Source: Malurus cyaneus samueli
Lineage: Eukaryota; Chordata; Aves; Passeriformes; Maluridae
Assembly: GCA_009741485.1 (NCBI GenBank)
Contig: CM019215.1
Location: forward strand, 77,091,845 to 77,155,844
DNA length: 64,000 nt
Reading direction: 5' to 3'
Shown here: positions 24,308-36,634 of the stretch, piece by piece
Layout of the letters: each line of letters begins with the position of its first letter
Position numbering within the stretch: the stretch's first letter is position 1
Made by a program: the position numbers and the translations under genes
The notes under the pieces: generated by a model
Database searches by the model: none
The model's input: the letters and a program-made list of their open reading frames with translations, nothing else
What the model was told of the DNA's origin: nothing

Positions 24308-24647
24308 GGTCAGACTTTTTGGCAAGTCCTCTTCTGGGAGGACACAGGACAATGGTTTCAAACTAAAAGAGGACAAATTCACTGCAAATATAAGGAAGGT
24401 ATTTTTTAAAACAAGGCTGGTGAAACACTGGAGCAGGCTTTCCAGAGAAGCGGTAGGTGCCCCACAGCTGGAAACATTTGAGGTCAGGCTGGATAGGGCT
24501 CTGAGAAATCTCTAGTTGAAAATGTCCCTGCTTTTGTGGGCATGAAGGTTGGACTAGATGGTGCCAAACACTAGAAAATGCCAAGGAGGTTGGACTTGAT
24601 GATCTGTAAAGGTCCCTTCCAACATAAACTATTCTGTGATTCTATGG
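24308..24647 (+). mobile_element. CR1 LINE 3' end
   Basis: The sequence follows the standard CR1 terminus: GGACACAGGACAATGG, TTTCAAACTAAAAGAGG, ATATAAGGAAGG, GGTGAAACACTGGAGCAGG, GGTTGGACTTGATGATCT, GGTCCCTTCCAACATAAACT and the ending ATTCTGTGATTCTATGG. A short internal duplication repeats the GGTTGGACT..GATG segment (about 24548 and 24590). 5'-truncated. Confidence 0.95.
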
Positions 24648-27104
24648 TTGGCAATACAGTGAATTTGAACATTTTCCCTATATTTCACTTCCACAGTTTT
24701 AAGATATTTGTCTTCCCCTACAAAGTACATACTTATAAGCTAAAATGTCATTCATGACAAGCAGAGGGTAATAATCTTCTGGAAAAAGCAGTTCACATTT
24801 TTTCCCTAAATTGAAGTCTACTCTACTAATGTTGCAAGGGTCCTACGATTAATATGAAGCTAGTGTAACTCTTCATTCTTTTCAAATATACTCTGGGACA
24901 AGGCTGTTTGGTTAAACTCATTTGCCATACTGGGACACATAACTGCTTTTTTTCAGATTCATCTCTGGCATGTGGATCCATCCCACACTTCCTAAGCATT
25001 TTGGAAATTATTGTAAGCTTATTTGCAGAGTTATACTGTGTATTCTCCCACAATGATACAGATATTTAATATATAGTAACTAATAATTTATTACATAGTT
25101 TGAAAATTGAGCTATAGGAAAGCCAGATTACTCAGGATAGCTTGGGAATTTGTGGCAGATCAAGGAACTGAGTCTAGACGCTTAACCTGGGTTCCCAGCT
25201 AAAATATATGCGATAAATATCAATGATGTATGCAAGACCACAAATGGTACAAATTTACCTGGATAAATTGTTTTGAAAAATCTGATGTGTGTTTTCAATA
25301 ATGAGACTGAATATCTAAAGAGAAGGAGGTCAGAAAGTTAACATGACCACATGACAAAAAACCTGGTTACTGTGCCTTGAGCTTAAGGTTTCCTGCAATA
25401 AAACGATTCTAGAAGCATTAATAAGTCTTTTACTGTGGTCCCCCTATAAGATGTAATGATGACTTCAAACATTAATTCTTGTTAAACTGTAAGGTAGAAC
25501 TTACAAAAAAAAAAAAAGTAACAATGTAAACCTTTGTGTACTTAAATTCTTCTGTGTGCATTTTTTTCCACAACTCTAGCACATATTTCCAAGCTTTATG
25601 TTGGAGTCAATGTCTCATATTTTCCTCACATCAGAGAATACAGGCTTTCAGCACACAGTCAAATTAATTCCTGCAAAAGACCACCATGATTTATTACACA
25701 GAAATCATTATGGCAGTAAGAGACAAAAATATATTAGAGTATATTAAAAAAAAATAAATCTATATTTTCTAGAGCAAGAACTTTGTTATTTCTGTGAGAA
25801 GAATAANAAATATATTAGAGTATATTAAAAAAAAATAAATCTATATTTTCTAGAGCAAGAACTTTGTTATTTCTGTGAGAAGAATAAAAATTAAAAAAAA
25901 ATGCAATTTAACAATGTTTTAGCCTCTTCAGAGATTATAAAATTCCAGACATGCTACAAACATATGCAGACAGCATGCTCCTACAGTGGTTTAATATATA
26001 TTTTTATCTTTGTGCAAGATTTAAAACCAAAGCTCTACACAGCAGGGATTTAAGAATCTAGTTATAGATAGTCTGCAAGAAAAGATAGTAAAAAAATACT
26101 TCTCTATTAACAGCATACTCCCCAAACCCCTGAAATGTAACCAACACAATCTATTGCAAGCACCTTTGAACCAGAATTATGGTCACTGCAATCTCAGTAC
26201 TGCTCATCACACAAAGTATCAGGGAAAAATAGCAACTGTGGGAGAAGAACTCATTGCTCAAGAGTGAGTGGAGCCTTTGCAAGTTACAAACTAATCAGAA
26301 TAATTCCCAGACAACACGCTGGGATATTTGCATTGTCAGCTGGTTATTATGATTTATTGGAAAAGTGGGACACAGACACAGCAGTACAATGGAATTGCAC
26401 TGTGATAGCTGTAGTAATCTCATTACACAGCTTTTGCTTTTTCAACCAAAACTCTGCGCAGCCATTGTTTTCCTCAAAGCACACAGGACAAAAGAAAAAA
26501 AAGAAAAAAAACCAACAAAACCCCAGGTGTTTGAATCCATAGCTTTGTGGGCTCTGCTTTGACTTCTCTTCTTATTCTATTGTTTTTAAAGAAGTGTTTC
26601 AGCAAATCCACCATCGACAAGCAGTTGTGATAATGAAATAAAAAATAAAACCACAATCAGTGCATCATAGCACCTCTTTTGACTTAGCATACATGATAAC
26701 CATCTAATTAGGCTTTCATTAATGAAAACCATGATCAGTCTTTGAAAGGTTAAGCTTCGACTTTATCTTGTCATCACAATATAAAAGTGTCCTTCACAGG
26801 TTTTCAGGTAGCCTGGCAAAAAATATTCTGAAACACAGAGATGGTTTGGGGGCTTGGGGGTATTTCTTGGTTATTTTTCTTTTCTTTTGACAGTCCTGCT
26901 AGAAGAATTCTGCAATAATGATTAACAGCCATAAGACTACAATACTCTACCCACAAATTAACCACTTTTATTGAAGTAGAAGACTCAGAACATCATAACA
27001 TGGGAATTTACACCTACAAAACTTAAAAATAACAAGGCAGCTGGACAAGACTTAGAGATTAATGTGAGGCAGAAATAGGTATTTATTTCTAACTCATTGG
27101 CATC
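24648..27104. other. Non-coding stretch containing an N gap
   Basis: AT-rich. Apart from the assembly gap at 25807 and its flanking repeats I see no gene or mobile element. Confidence 0.6.
25727..25887. repeat. 80-bp direct repeat flanking a single N
   Basis: 25727-25806 and 25808-25887 are identical over 80 bp, including the run of nine A, and are separated only by an N at 25807. This is the signature of two contig ends that overlap but were joined with a placeholder gap. Confidence 0.95.
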
Positions 27105-27790
27105 ACAACCAAGATGGAGTTCACCCTCAGCAGTTTTGCAAATAGTCCTAAGCTGAGCGGTGCAGTTGACATACCTGAAGGATGGGATGCCATCCAGAGG
27201 GACCTGGACAAGCTTGAGTAGTAGGCCCATGGGAACATCATGAAATATAACACACCCAGGTGCAAGGTTCTGCACCTGGGTTGAGGCAATCCACAGCATC
27301 AGCACAGGCTGGGTATGAACGGATCCAGAGCAGCCCTGCTGAGGAGGATTTGGGGGTGCTGGAGAGGCTGACATGACCCAGCCATGAGCACTCACAGCCC
27401 AGAGAAGCCAAACGTTCTGTGCATCCAAAGCAACAGGGGAGAGAGGGGAATCTGCCCCTCTGCTCTGGTGAGAGCCCACCTGCAATATTGCATCCAGCTC
27501 TGAGGTCCTCAGCACAGGAAGGACATGGACCTGTTAGAGTGAGTCTAGAAGAGTGCTGTAGGACCTCACCTACAAAGAAAGCCTGAAAAAGTTGGGGTTG
27601 TTCAGACTGGAAAGAAAGGTTCAGAGGTAACCCAATTGTGGCCTCTCAGTATCTCAAGGGGCCCACAAAAAAGCTGGAGTGTGACTTTTTCTGTAACTGC
27701 ATGTCAGTGTAAAAAGGGATAATGTTTTAAACTGAGAGTAAGTTTATACCACTAAGTAGAAATTCTTTACTGGTGGAGCAAAGGTCAGAA
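27105..27790 (+). mobile_element. CR1 LINE fragment, ORF2 C-terminal part
   Basis: Plus-strand sequence follows the CR1 region after the reverse transcriptase: GAGGGACCTGGACAAGCTTG, AGGTTCTGCACCTGGGT, GAGGATTTGGGGGTGCTGG, CATGAGCACTCACAGCCCAG and TTCAGACTGGAAAGAAAGG, ending near TTCTTTACTGG before the usual 3' tail. It is broken by frameshifts. A 176-codon minus-strand frame (26985-27515), the longest in the window, runs antisense to it and is incidental. Confidence 0.9.
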
Positions 27791-29189
27791 TGTTCTTTTC
27801 CTTTCCCTTCCCTCTGTAAGAAATAAGCTGTTGATCAGTGCACAAAAATTGGTGGTTTGCCTATTCTTTGTCACCTAGATACAGAAGGGAGAGTCTATAG
27901 GCTTCACCCCTTCTGTGTTTTACCACGTGAAGAAAATGCCACAACATTTCAGAACCTTTAGTCTTAAAGGCATGTTCATGCACTGTGGCAGCAGATAAGC
28001 ATTTGGTGGGGGATTGTTGCTTTTCCTTTTCAGCCAGCCAGTCACAGCATACGGATCACTCCTTAGAAAAAAAGGGCTTTCAGACATAAGTACAAAGATT
28101 CTCTGAAAAGGAAAGTGCTTACAAAACATACCTTGCAATAATGCTATACCTAACCACATCCGCATCCCCCGTATGTTTCTGTGCATCAGCAGCAGAAAGC
28201 ACCCACTCTCCATTCCCTCAATTTGGGATAAACACTTAAATAAAAAGACTTCTGAATACAGCAGACTCCAGATGTTTCAGATTGCTGTGTGGGCACAGAA
28301 TGAGGCTATTCAGTATCACAGCAAGAAAGTAAAATACAGTAAATTACCTTGCCAGGGCATCAAAGTGGCACCGATTATGGCTCTTCTTCTATAATCATCA
28401 GATGATTAAAGAGCATTTTCCACATTAAAACCTCTTACAAGGGACCACCATTATCCAACTCTTCATTTACTCATTAAGCTACATCTAGGTTTTTACTTCT
28501 CTAATTGCAATTTGATACAAGCTCTTTAGTCCTAAAGTGTTTTTTTTTCAAGGAAGAAAAAAGGCTTTATCACCTACAGAGTAAAAACAACATTTTTGTT
28601 GAAGAGACCTTGAATTTAAAGCTGCATAATTGCAATGTGGGTTGTTTTAAAAACAGACCCACAGTTCACTTAAAAACAAAAAAAAAACAAGTCTGACCAA
28701 AACAAACAAAGCTTAAAAGAAACTCCCAAGGGACAGAAGTGAGGCACAGAAACACAAGTCCTCATGTTTATTTGTAGTCCTCGACACAAGTGGTGTCAGA
28801 AAGCAGGTAAAGACTTCAACTCCTTCCCCCTTCACTACAGTAAAAGTGCTCCTGATTCATATAACTCAACATCTGAAAGGAGGAAATGTTATCTTCCCTA
28901 AAAAAAAAAAAAAAAAAAGCATATTAAGATATTAAGACACATGACTCAGTTTGACCTTAGCAAATGACACTGGGAACTCTACTTCAAGCCCTGAAGGGGG
29001 AGAGAGAGGAGGGACCCCAGTCATGGGAGTAAAGACCCTTCTGTTGCCCCTGGAGTGTACCCAGGTGGATCAGGGAGAAGAGAGGAGAATGGAGAGGCAG
29101 AGGAATTGACCACATCCATCCCCCACTCTCTGCCCCAGAGCCACCTGAGGATGTGAGTTTAGTGTGACACTGCCCAGGAAATGGCAGGG
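27791..29189. other. Non-coding stretch
   Basis: Mostly AT-rich. 28985-29189 is purine- and GC-richer and may belong to the ERV remnant that follows, but I cannot place it. Confidence 0.5.
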
Positions 29190-29388
29190 GAGGAAAAGTG
29201 CTGTTTGTTTTTTTACAACCCAGATCTATTTTAAATGCCAACACAACTTCTCTCCAAGTCTGTTTCACCGGATAGTAATGTATATAGGATTCTTTCCTCT
29301 ATTTAAACCCCCTTCTCCATCACAGGGTCTCCTTCAACTGGGGGAGTGAGAGAGCAGCTGGGTGGGCATCTAGCAGCCACCCACCACA
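29190..29388 (+). repeat. 3' part of an ERV LTR
   Basis: The end of the block, GGGGGAGTGAGAGAGCAGC followed by GGTGGGCATCTAGCAGCCA and CCCACCACA, matches the U5 end of a common avian ERVL-type LTR. The upstream half is diverged and the 5' boundary is unknown. Confidence 0.55.
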
Positions 29389-30569
29389 GCAGGATATTCA
29401 GACTCAGTTCATCATTACAGTCAAAAGTATTTATTTTCTTTCCTCTAGAACCATAGGACAGAATAAAGATATTCTGATTTATCATCATGGGCACAGCTAA
29501 GAATCCTAAAATTCAAAACTTCTTGTCCATATACAGGTAAAACCCAATTCACCTCCCTCCTATTTCTTTGCCCTTTGATTGCAGCTAATCCTCTTTCTCA
29601 CAAGTATCAGATACTGCATATTAAGAAGCTGTTAATGTTCAGCTCATAGACTAAATATGATCAATACAAAATCAAATATCTTAAGTAAACCCATCAAGTT
29701 TAAAGGAATTAATTTCCAGAAAAAGACAGTGATGATAAAGTTGTATTAACTTTAACACAGGTAGCTGTGAAAACACAATTGTGGTAGAGCAATGTGAACA
29801 ACTTCTGCTGAAACCAAGATGAAATACTAACTCTACCAGAACACATCCCCCTTTTCTTCTTTTAATAAAAATATTGCTTCAAGATTAATTTGTAAAAATT
29901 ATTTTTCAAATAAAATTTTAATAAAGAGCTAGTGTTGAAGTGCTTAAAAGTCAATGTAGAATATTTTTGCTACTATACACATGAATGAGACTATATATGA
30001 CAAAAGTTAAGTAAGTCAGATCATCTTGTGGGTGCAAGTGTGAAAATTTTGGCCTTGTACTTAATTACCCTCTATTTCATCATTATTTGACAGCATTCAC
30101 ATTGCATTTAGTTTTCCAAGTGGATGCACACTCTAAATCCACAATTATCTATAAAGTGCAAAGACCAGAATAACAGAAAAATTGCTGAAACCCGTTATTG
30201 TCAAGGGCTTTACTGCAGTGCAGGTTCACCATGTTTCTGCAATATAATGCTAAGCCTTCCATTGGAAATTTAGATGCTGCTCAATAAAAACTCTTTTTTC
30301 TGAAGCATCCCTTATGGATGTAGATGATAGTCTTCAAATCACTACTCTAAAAGCAAGCAACTTTCATCTACAGGGGAAGAGGATTAAAGATTGGGTGGTA
30401 CTTGAGAAAAAAAACACAGCTTCAAACAAACAAAAAAAAAAAAAAATTTTAAGTGCTGAAACAGAAATCTGCAGAATATCCTTACAGAAACACTTAAACT
30501 GCCGATGAATAGTGGGGGAAATAATAATGCAGTACATTTTTAAATAATGCTGCTAAAAAAGAATTTAAA
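29389..30569. other. AT-rich non-coding stretch
   Basis: No gene or repeat end recognised. Confidence 0.6.
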
Positions 30570-30760
30570 ATTTACAGCCTGGTGAGATTTGTCTCATTAC
30601 TGAATAAACTGATAGAGAATCTAATTAAAGATAGGATGGCAGAACAGTTGGATAAATACAACTTATAGACTCAAGCCAGCATGGCTCCAGTAACGGGAGA
30701 AAGGGCAGAGGAGAAAGAAATTTCACTCCTTTAACACATTAGAGCTACTTTTTTGTGGCA
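30570..30760 (+). mobile_element. Old CR1 LINE fragment, reverse-transcriptase region
   Basis: The segment runs TTTGTCTCATTACTGAATAA, CTGATAGAGAATCTAATTAA, GATAGGATGGCAGAACA, GGATAAATACAACTTAT and CTCAAGCCAGCATGGCTCC. This is the part of CR1 ORF2 in the fingers region of the reverse transcriptase before the conserved DFSKAFD block. It is diverged and short, and dissolves near the poly-G tract. Confidence 0.6.
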
Positions 30761-30771
30761 CATAGAAAATT

Positions 30772-30788
30772 GGGGGGGGGGGGGGGGG
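30772..30788 (+). repeat. Run of 17 G
   Basis: Seventeen consecutive G residues following AAAATT. Such a run could fold into a G-quadruplex, and its true length is unreliable in most sequencing methods. Confidence 0.9.
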
Positions 30789-33700
30789 CAGAGGAGGAAA
30801 GGGAGTGGATAAAGACAGGACTTAATTAACTTCAGTTTTCAAAAGTAATATAATTAGATCTTTCCTAAAGGAGTATTAACTTCTTTGTAATTACACATTA
30901 GGATATCAATTATTTAGCTTTATGTCACCAGCTGTGTACTAGGTAGTTTTCTAAGGGGCAAATATCTTGATTTAGAATCTAATTAAGCAATCGGAAATAA
31001 AGTTTAAAAGTTATTCCTCAAAACAACTACAGCTATTTTTAAGTAGAAAAATCTCATGGGTCTAGGCAGTTAATCATTTGGAAATGGAAATAGCTAGTAA
31101 ATGGATAATACTTCCCAGTGACACTACACTGCTTCTGTTATAAAACAAGCCAGATGACAGCACATAAAATGTAACTTGGGTATAACAACGTGTGAAGTTG
31201 CTTCCAGTAAACAGAGGATAAGAAGCGTACACAGTCATTCTTGAATTTCTCAGTGTTTTGTTTTGTTTTTTTTAACATGAGTTTTGGACTTCACCATGGA
31301 CAAGTTGATGAGTTTGGCTGTTGAATATTAGGAATGTGTAAGGAATACTTTGGTACATTGGGTACAAGCAAATATAAGCAAAATATTAGAACTCTAGTGC
31401 AATACCTTCAAAATCACAAATGAAATTTAAGATGACCACTGTTATTGAACACATAAAAACTAGGCATCCAGAGAACTGAAAGGTTAGCAGTCTCCACCTC
31501 AATATTTTTTCTGTTCACAGATGCTGCTATGAAGCAGGAGCAAGAGTATTCTTGCAAAACTTATAGAGAGATTGGCAAGAGGAAACAAAGGGGGAAATAG
31601 GCTCCAAATAACCTGAGGATGTTGCAACTGTCTACAAAATATTTGGGCGTCAAAGTAATTCCTCTCCTGTACATCCACCAAAAAAAAAAAAAAAAAAAAC
31701 AAACAAAACAAAAAAAAAACAAAAAAAAAAAAACCCAAAAAAAAACAACAGAAAGCAATGGAGTAATTAGTTTTCAGGGGTAGTGAGGTAGCAAGAAGGG
31801 TAACTCTTCAAAGTGTCAAATCACCAGACTAACCAAATTTGGAGAAATAACAAACCTACAAGCAGAAACTTCAAGTAATATTGAATATTGGGTAGGGTCT
31901 TTTTACAGACAGGGGACAGGAGGGAGCCACAAATGCATTTAACAAATAAGAACTCCCTGTGTCTCCCACCAAACACAGACGGCATCTTGCAAAGTGTTTG
32001 GCAGCGCTGAGCATCCCCAAGGGTCAGGCCTGGCTCGGTACCTGCTGCTCTCAAGCACTGGATGGAAAAACCTTGGCAGAGCTCTTGGACATCCACGTTT
32101 GGCACAGCACCCACTGGGATGCGCTCTCCTTTCAGAGCTCAGCAGGATCCACTTCTGCAATTCATAAATTGTCACTCCCAAAGACCTCAGCAAGTTACAG
32201 GAGCCCTTCATTGAACCCATTCCCTACTTCCCAGATAGTCATAGGGATCTTAAGCAAGAGGAAGGCAAGGTGGAATCTCTTTGTGTGCTTAGATCCCTGG
32301 TGCTTCATCTGTCCAGATACCTTTGGGATCAAAGGGTACTGATGGGGATAGTCTGCTTTGCCTCATTATGGTTATTTCAAGTTTCTAGTAGTTCAAGACT
32401 CACAGCTATCCTCTTTTTCCCCTTGACTTTTGTTATTTTTTTAATTTAAGAGAAAGGTCTCCAGTTGAGGGGAATAGATGTTCAAGCAACCTGGAAAGCC
32501 AGGAAAGCACTGTTCTATGACAGACACATAGGGATGAGCAAGTAAGAAAATCCAAGAGAAAGGAGATGGCATGTTTAGCTCAAAAAAAGGCTTTGAGACA
32601 CAAGGCACATCAGAATCACGATGAAATGAAGACAAAAACATCCACGATAAACAATTTGCCAGGAAAGCTAAACAAGCCTGTGCTGGAAGCAAAGCAATAT
32701 TGTCTGAGCAGACAAACTTGGAACTGAATTCAGATTAAACAAGCTATCAATGTCAACAATTAGCACCACAAACACACATACAAATTCAATACCAAAATAG
32801 AATAATTACAGAATTGTCTCTTCATTAACACTTGCCTGCAGCTTGTCAAGGAGTTTCCATTATATTCACAGATTTACTTTTCCTTGTATATTTCTGCCTC
32901 TAGGCAAATCATATTGGCTTCTTGGATGCCTTCAAAAGGTACTGATGCTTTTAAGTCTGTCTTTTAGTCTAGCTCATTCATAATTCATGTAGTTTTTGTT
33001 TTGTTTTTTTGGACACACTCTTGCTCTCCCCTCACCCCTGTTTTTCCCCACAGTTTATCTTCTGCAGAAGTTTATCCATTTTCCATAATCTCGGAGGGAA
33101 TTTTTATCTTCTTGACCTAGTAGGATACATCCAATCTGATGAAGGAACCCAGCTGTACCAAAGAATACTATATGCTCAAGAAGACAGACTTGGAAACCCC
33201 TCTTTCTGTGATATGTTAATCTACATTTTCTGAACTCTTTAATGTAGTGGCTTCACCTTGGTGTTTCACAGCTCTTGAAGAACTTATAAGTTTGTCTAAT
33301 CCTTCTGGACAGTTACACTTTGTTTTACCATGGTGACAGCTGGCAAGAAGATCCCTACAGTTTAATTGTATTTTGTATGAGAAATACATATTTCTGTTTG
33401 TTGTATACCTGCTGTTTTATTCTTTTTATAAGCCATTAGCCCAATTGTCTCTTCCTCAAGTTAAAGACTTAGTTATTTAATCTTTCCTCATATTGAAGTG
33501 ATTAAAAAAAAATCTGTTTATTCTGGCTGTTGCTATCAATATCTAGGGGATCAAATTATGAGCTTTCAACCTATCTCTTTTGCTCACTGGAGGGAGAAAA
33601 GCAGATTCAAACCACAGTTTGACAAAATCTAACATTCTCAACCACTCAGCTCAAATTAGTCAATGTGAGTTAAGAGTAAATTATTTTGCCATACAGACAT

Positions 33701-34395
33701 GTTCCTGGAAAAAGTATTCTTTTGTTTCAAAAACCCTTAAAAGAGGGATCTCTTTAAATGATCATAGTAGTTTTTGGTTTTTTTTAAACAGATGAAAATA
33801 TTTAATTTCCAAGACCCTAATTTTTAACACATCACTGTACAAACCCACTTGAACTATAAAAATCATGCTTCATACATTAATATTATAATTTCAAACAATC
33901 TGTAGCTTACACAGCTTATCAAGTAACCTCCAAATGGAAACTCCAATTAGAAAGAAGATTTATGAAAACACTTAATAAAAGATGAACTGAATTGACCTAT
34001 GCCACAACAAACCTCAGCTGAGCTGAAGTTATTTACTTCAAGAGTAGACAGTGCTTATATTTTCCACTCTTTTTTAATTTCATATTAAAAAAAAACTGAC
34101 AATGTTTACTTCATGTTTGCAACTAAATTCTTCTTTTTCTTATAAAACCACACTAATTTGTCTGTGAAATATGTATAATTTAGTAGTATCTGCATTTTTT
34201 TATAAACCAGTGAACTGAATTCTCTTTAATGATCCAAATCATCTGCAGTATCAGACCATAATACACTCCTAATCATCAGCACACTATTTTGCTTTATTAG
34301 TATTGAAATTTGAATTATTTAAACAGACTAAATAATTCTGCATTTCCCAAGGTGTATTACCCATTTCTATACAACACTAAGTGACTGGGGTCAGG

Positions 34396-34431
34396 TGCCT
34401 TCATGTCCTCTGAGAGCAGGACATGAAGGCA
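34396..34431. repeat. 14-bp perfect inverted repeat, 8-nt loop
   Basis: TGCCTTCATGTCCT (34396-34409) pairs exactly with 34418-34431 around the loop CTGAGAGC. The stem has mixed composition, unlike the AT-only hairpins expected by chance here. It is too short for a typical microRNA precursor, whose stem usually exceeds 22 bp. Confidence 0.85.
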
Positions 34432-34999
34432 GAAACCCAAGGAACATTTTCAACAGAAGACAAACTGGGAAGATGGGTAAAGAGAGCAGTAAATGTCAGA
34501 AATTGTGAAACTCTGCACGAGGTAACCAGACAAAGGAACTAAAAAGAACAGGCTTAAAAGCATCCAGTACTTACTGAAGGCACCCAAGAACAATGAACAC
34601 GCACAACCTAAAGAACTGAGTACAACTCTCTGTCCTGTTTCCTTTCATAATATGAAGTTGCTTCACTTGTTAAATCACTAGGTAAATTTGGAGAGTATAA
34701 AGCAAGCCTGCATAAGGAGAGTGAAGTCTGATCCCCACCCCCAAAACAAATCCATCCATAATCAAGATGGACAGGTCAGGGACTTGCCTTCTCTTATGCT
34801 ACACATCCCAGTTCGATAGAAGCGAGGAGAAGACCTGGTGTAAGTATGACACAGCCATTCCTCAGTTAGTGTCAAAATTTCTACAAGGCTGGCAGCTTCA
34901 CCCAAATTGCTGATTAAATAAAACCAGATAGTTGCTTTCTTACATCTCACATTCCTCTACTTAGCCTGCTCTCATCCTGAGTAGGGTAAATAAGCATAT

Positions 35000-35060
35000 T
35001 TAAAAAAAAACAAACAAACAAAAAAACAAACAACAAACAAAAAAACAAATAAAAAACAAA
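35000..35060. repeat. CAAA-type low-complexity run
   Basis: Repeated CAAA, CAAAAAAA and CAACAAA units. Simple sequence with no gene nearby. Confidence 0.85.
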
Positions 35061-36634
35061 ATAGTATTACTTTGTCACTTTCAGTACATTCTAGACACTC
35101 TTCAAAATTGTTCATATTAATGTTAATAGATCAGAAACTCTATAAAATTTGTTTGATGAAGTGCTTATCACTTATATATGCAACCAGTTAAAGCCCACAT
35201 TGAATGGAGGGAAAATTCAAGTGTTTTTAACAGGGCTTCAGAATCTGTAGAAAGGATGTCTGCTGTACTCCCTGGAGTGGAATACAGAACACTGAATGCA
35301 GTCATTCAGCAGCAACAATGATGAAAGGCCTGTAGCTGTGGCAGCATCATATTCTGATTATGCAACATTCCACAGTACAACAGTAGTTAAGGATGCAGCT
35401 GATCTAACTTGATGCATAAGCATCAGCACAATCTAAAAATCTCTTATTTTGTAAGCATTACAAATCTATCATGACATGCTATGCATCAAAACCATCCCAA
35501 AGAATTTGATTACAGGTGAAATATGGGAAAAAAATTAATTGCTCCCAGGCCCTTGCATTTCTGTGGAACACAATAATTTGAAAGTCTTAAGTATAGTGAT
35601 AGCACATACTCTCTTCTAAGCCTGTTGTGATATAGAAAAGTTGAGACCAAACAAAAATTCTAAACTCCTGAATTCTTCAGAAATATAAGCCAAGTGCTGT
35701 ATATTTTAGCTCTGACAATAAATTATTTTTTGTCTAAACTTTGAAGTTACAGGAAGCTGTACGTGCAGCAGATTAATGCTGTATGGAGCATGTATTGGAA
35801 TTGCATTACAAGATGCTCAGGAGAAGCTCTAATGGCTCTCCTTCCAAAAGAGTCATGTCTTGAACATAAAAGTCAATCAGCAGGAAATGCCACAAAGCCC
35901 ACGGAAAATGAAGATTGATAGCTGTTGTCTGAAATGTAGGTTAGCCAGCTAGGTGACCAGATTAATTAATACTTAATGACTCACTACATGTGTCTGCTTC
36001 CCTCTGCATTCACAAAATATTTGGAAGTATTACTTGTAGCTATTGGAAGCAATGTTTCTAGGTTCAACAAAACACAAGAAAACCTGTAGTTATCCCATGG
36101 ACTTTTTCCTTTTACATCCAAATAAGAGAGATGTTTATTAGCAAGATGAAAACTTAGGATACCTAATGAAATGATGAGTCTTATCCTTCCTAATTACCCC
36201 TCTATGATTATTCTTGTATAGGTATTAATCAACCAGGATGACATCCAGCAAAGCTTTAACAAAACACTCATCTGTTTATGAACAATTCTAAAGCCTGGTT
36301 CTTATCACATGCTAATTTAGCTGTCTGTATCAAAGCTCAACTGACTGTATAATTGGATCAGACACTCCAAGGATAGCATAAATTAAGTAACAAAACTAAG
36401 ATGTAGCATAAGAGCTTAAAAATTTATTTGGCACAAGCAAAGAAATTCTTATACTCTTATACTGCTAATCATCCATCATTATCCAGAGAAAGTCACTGCT
36501 GAAAGACAAAGAAAAGAAGACAGAGGGGGCATAGGATGAAGAGAAAAACCCACAAGAATAAGAAAAGGTTACATTTGATAATATCTGCTCAAACAATTAT
36601 TTGGAAGCAAAGAAAGCAATTGATGCTATCATTT

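Larger units (their letters stand above)
30761..36634. other. AT-rich non-coding stretch
   Basis: No gene recognised. It holds an A-rich tract (31679-31746), a somewhat GC-richer patch at 31950-32230 with a 127-codon frame (31959-32342) of no recognisable kind, a 14-bp hairpin at 34396-34431 and a CAAA-type low-complexity run (35000-35060). Confidence 0.55.

Noticed and set aside
27253..27285. 10-bp inverted repeat CCCAGGTGCA / TGCACCTGGG
   Set aside because: It lies in a conserved part of CR1 that naturally reads this way, so it is not an independent structure.
26985..27515. 176-codon minus-strand open frame, longest in the window
   Set aside because: It lies mostly antisense to a CR1 fragment and contains no recognisable domain; CR1 antisense strands often stay open by chance.
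31959..32342. 127-codon plus-strand frame in a GC-richer patch
   Set aside because: Several frames are open on both strands, which points to composition rather than coding; no known domain.
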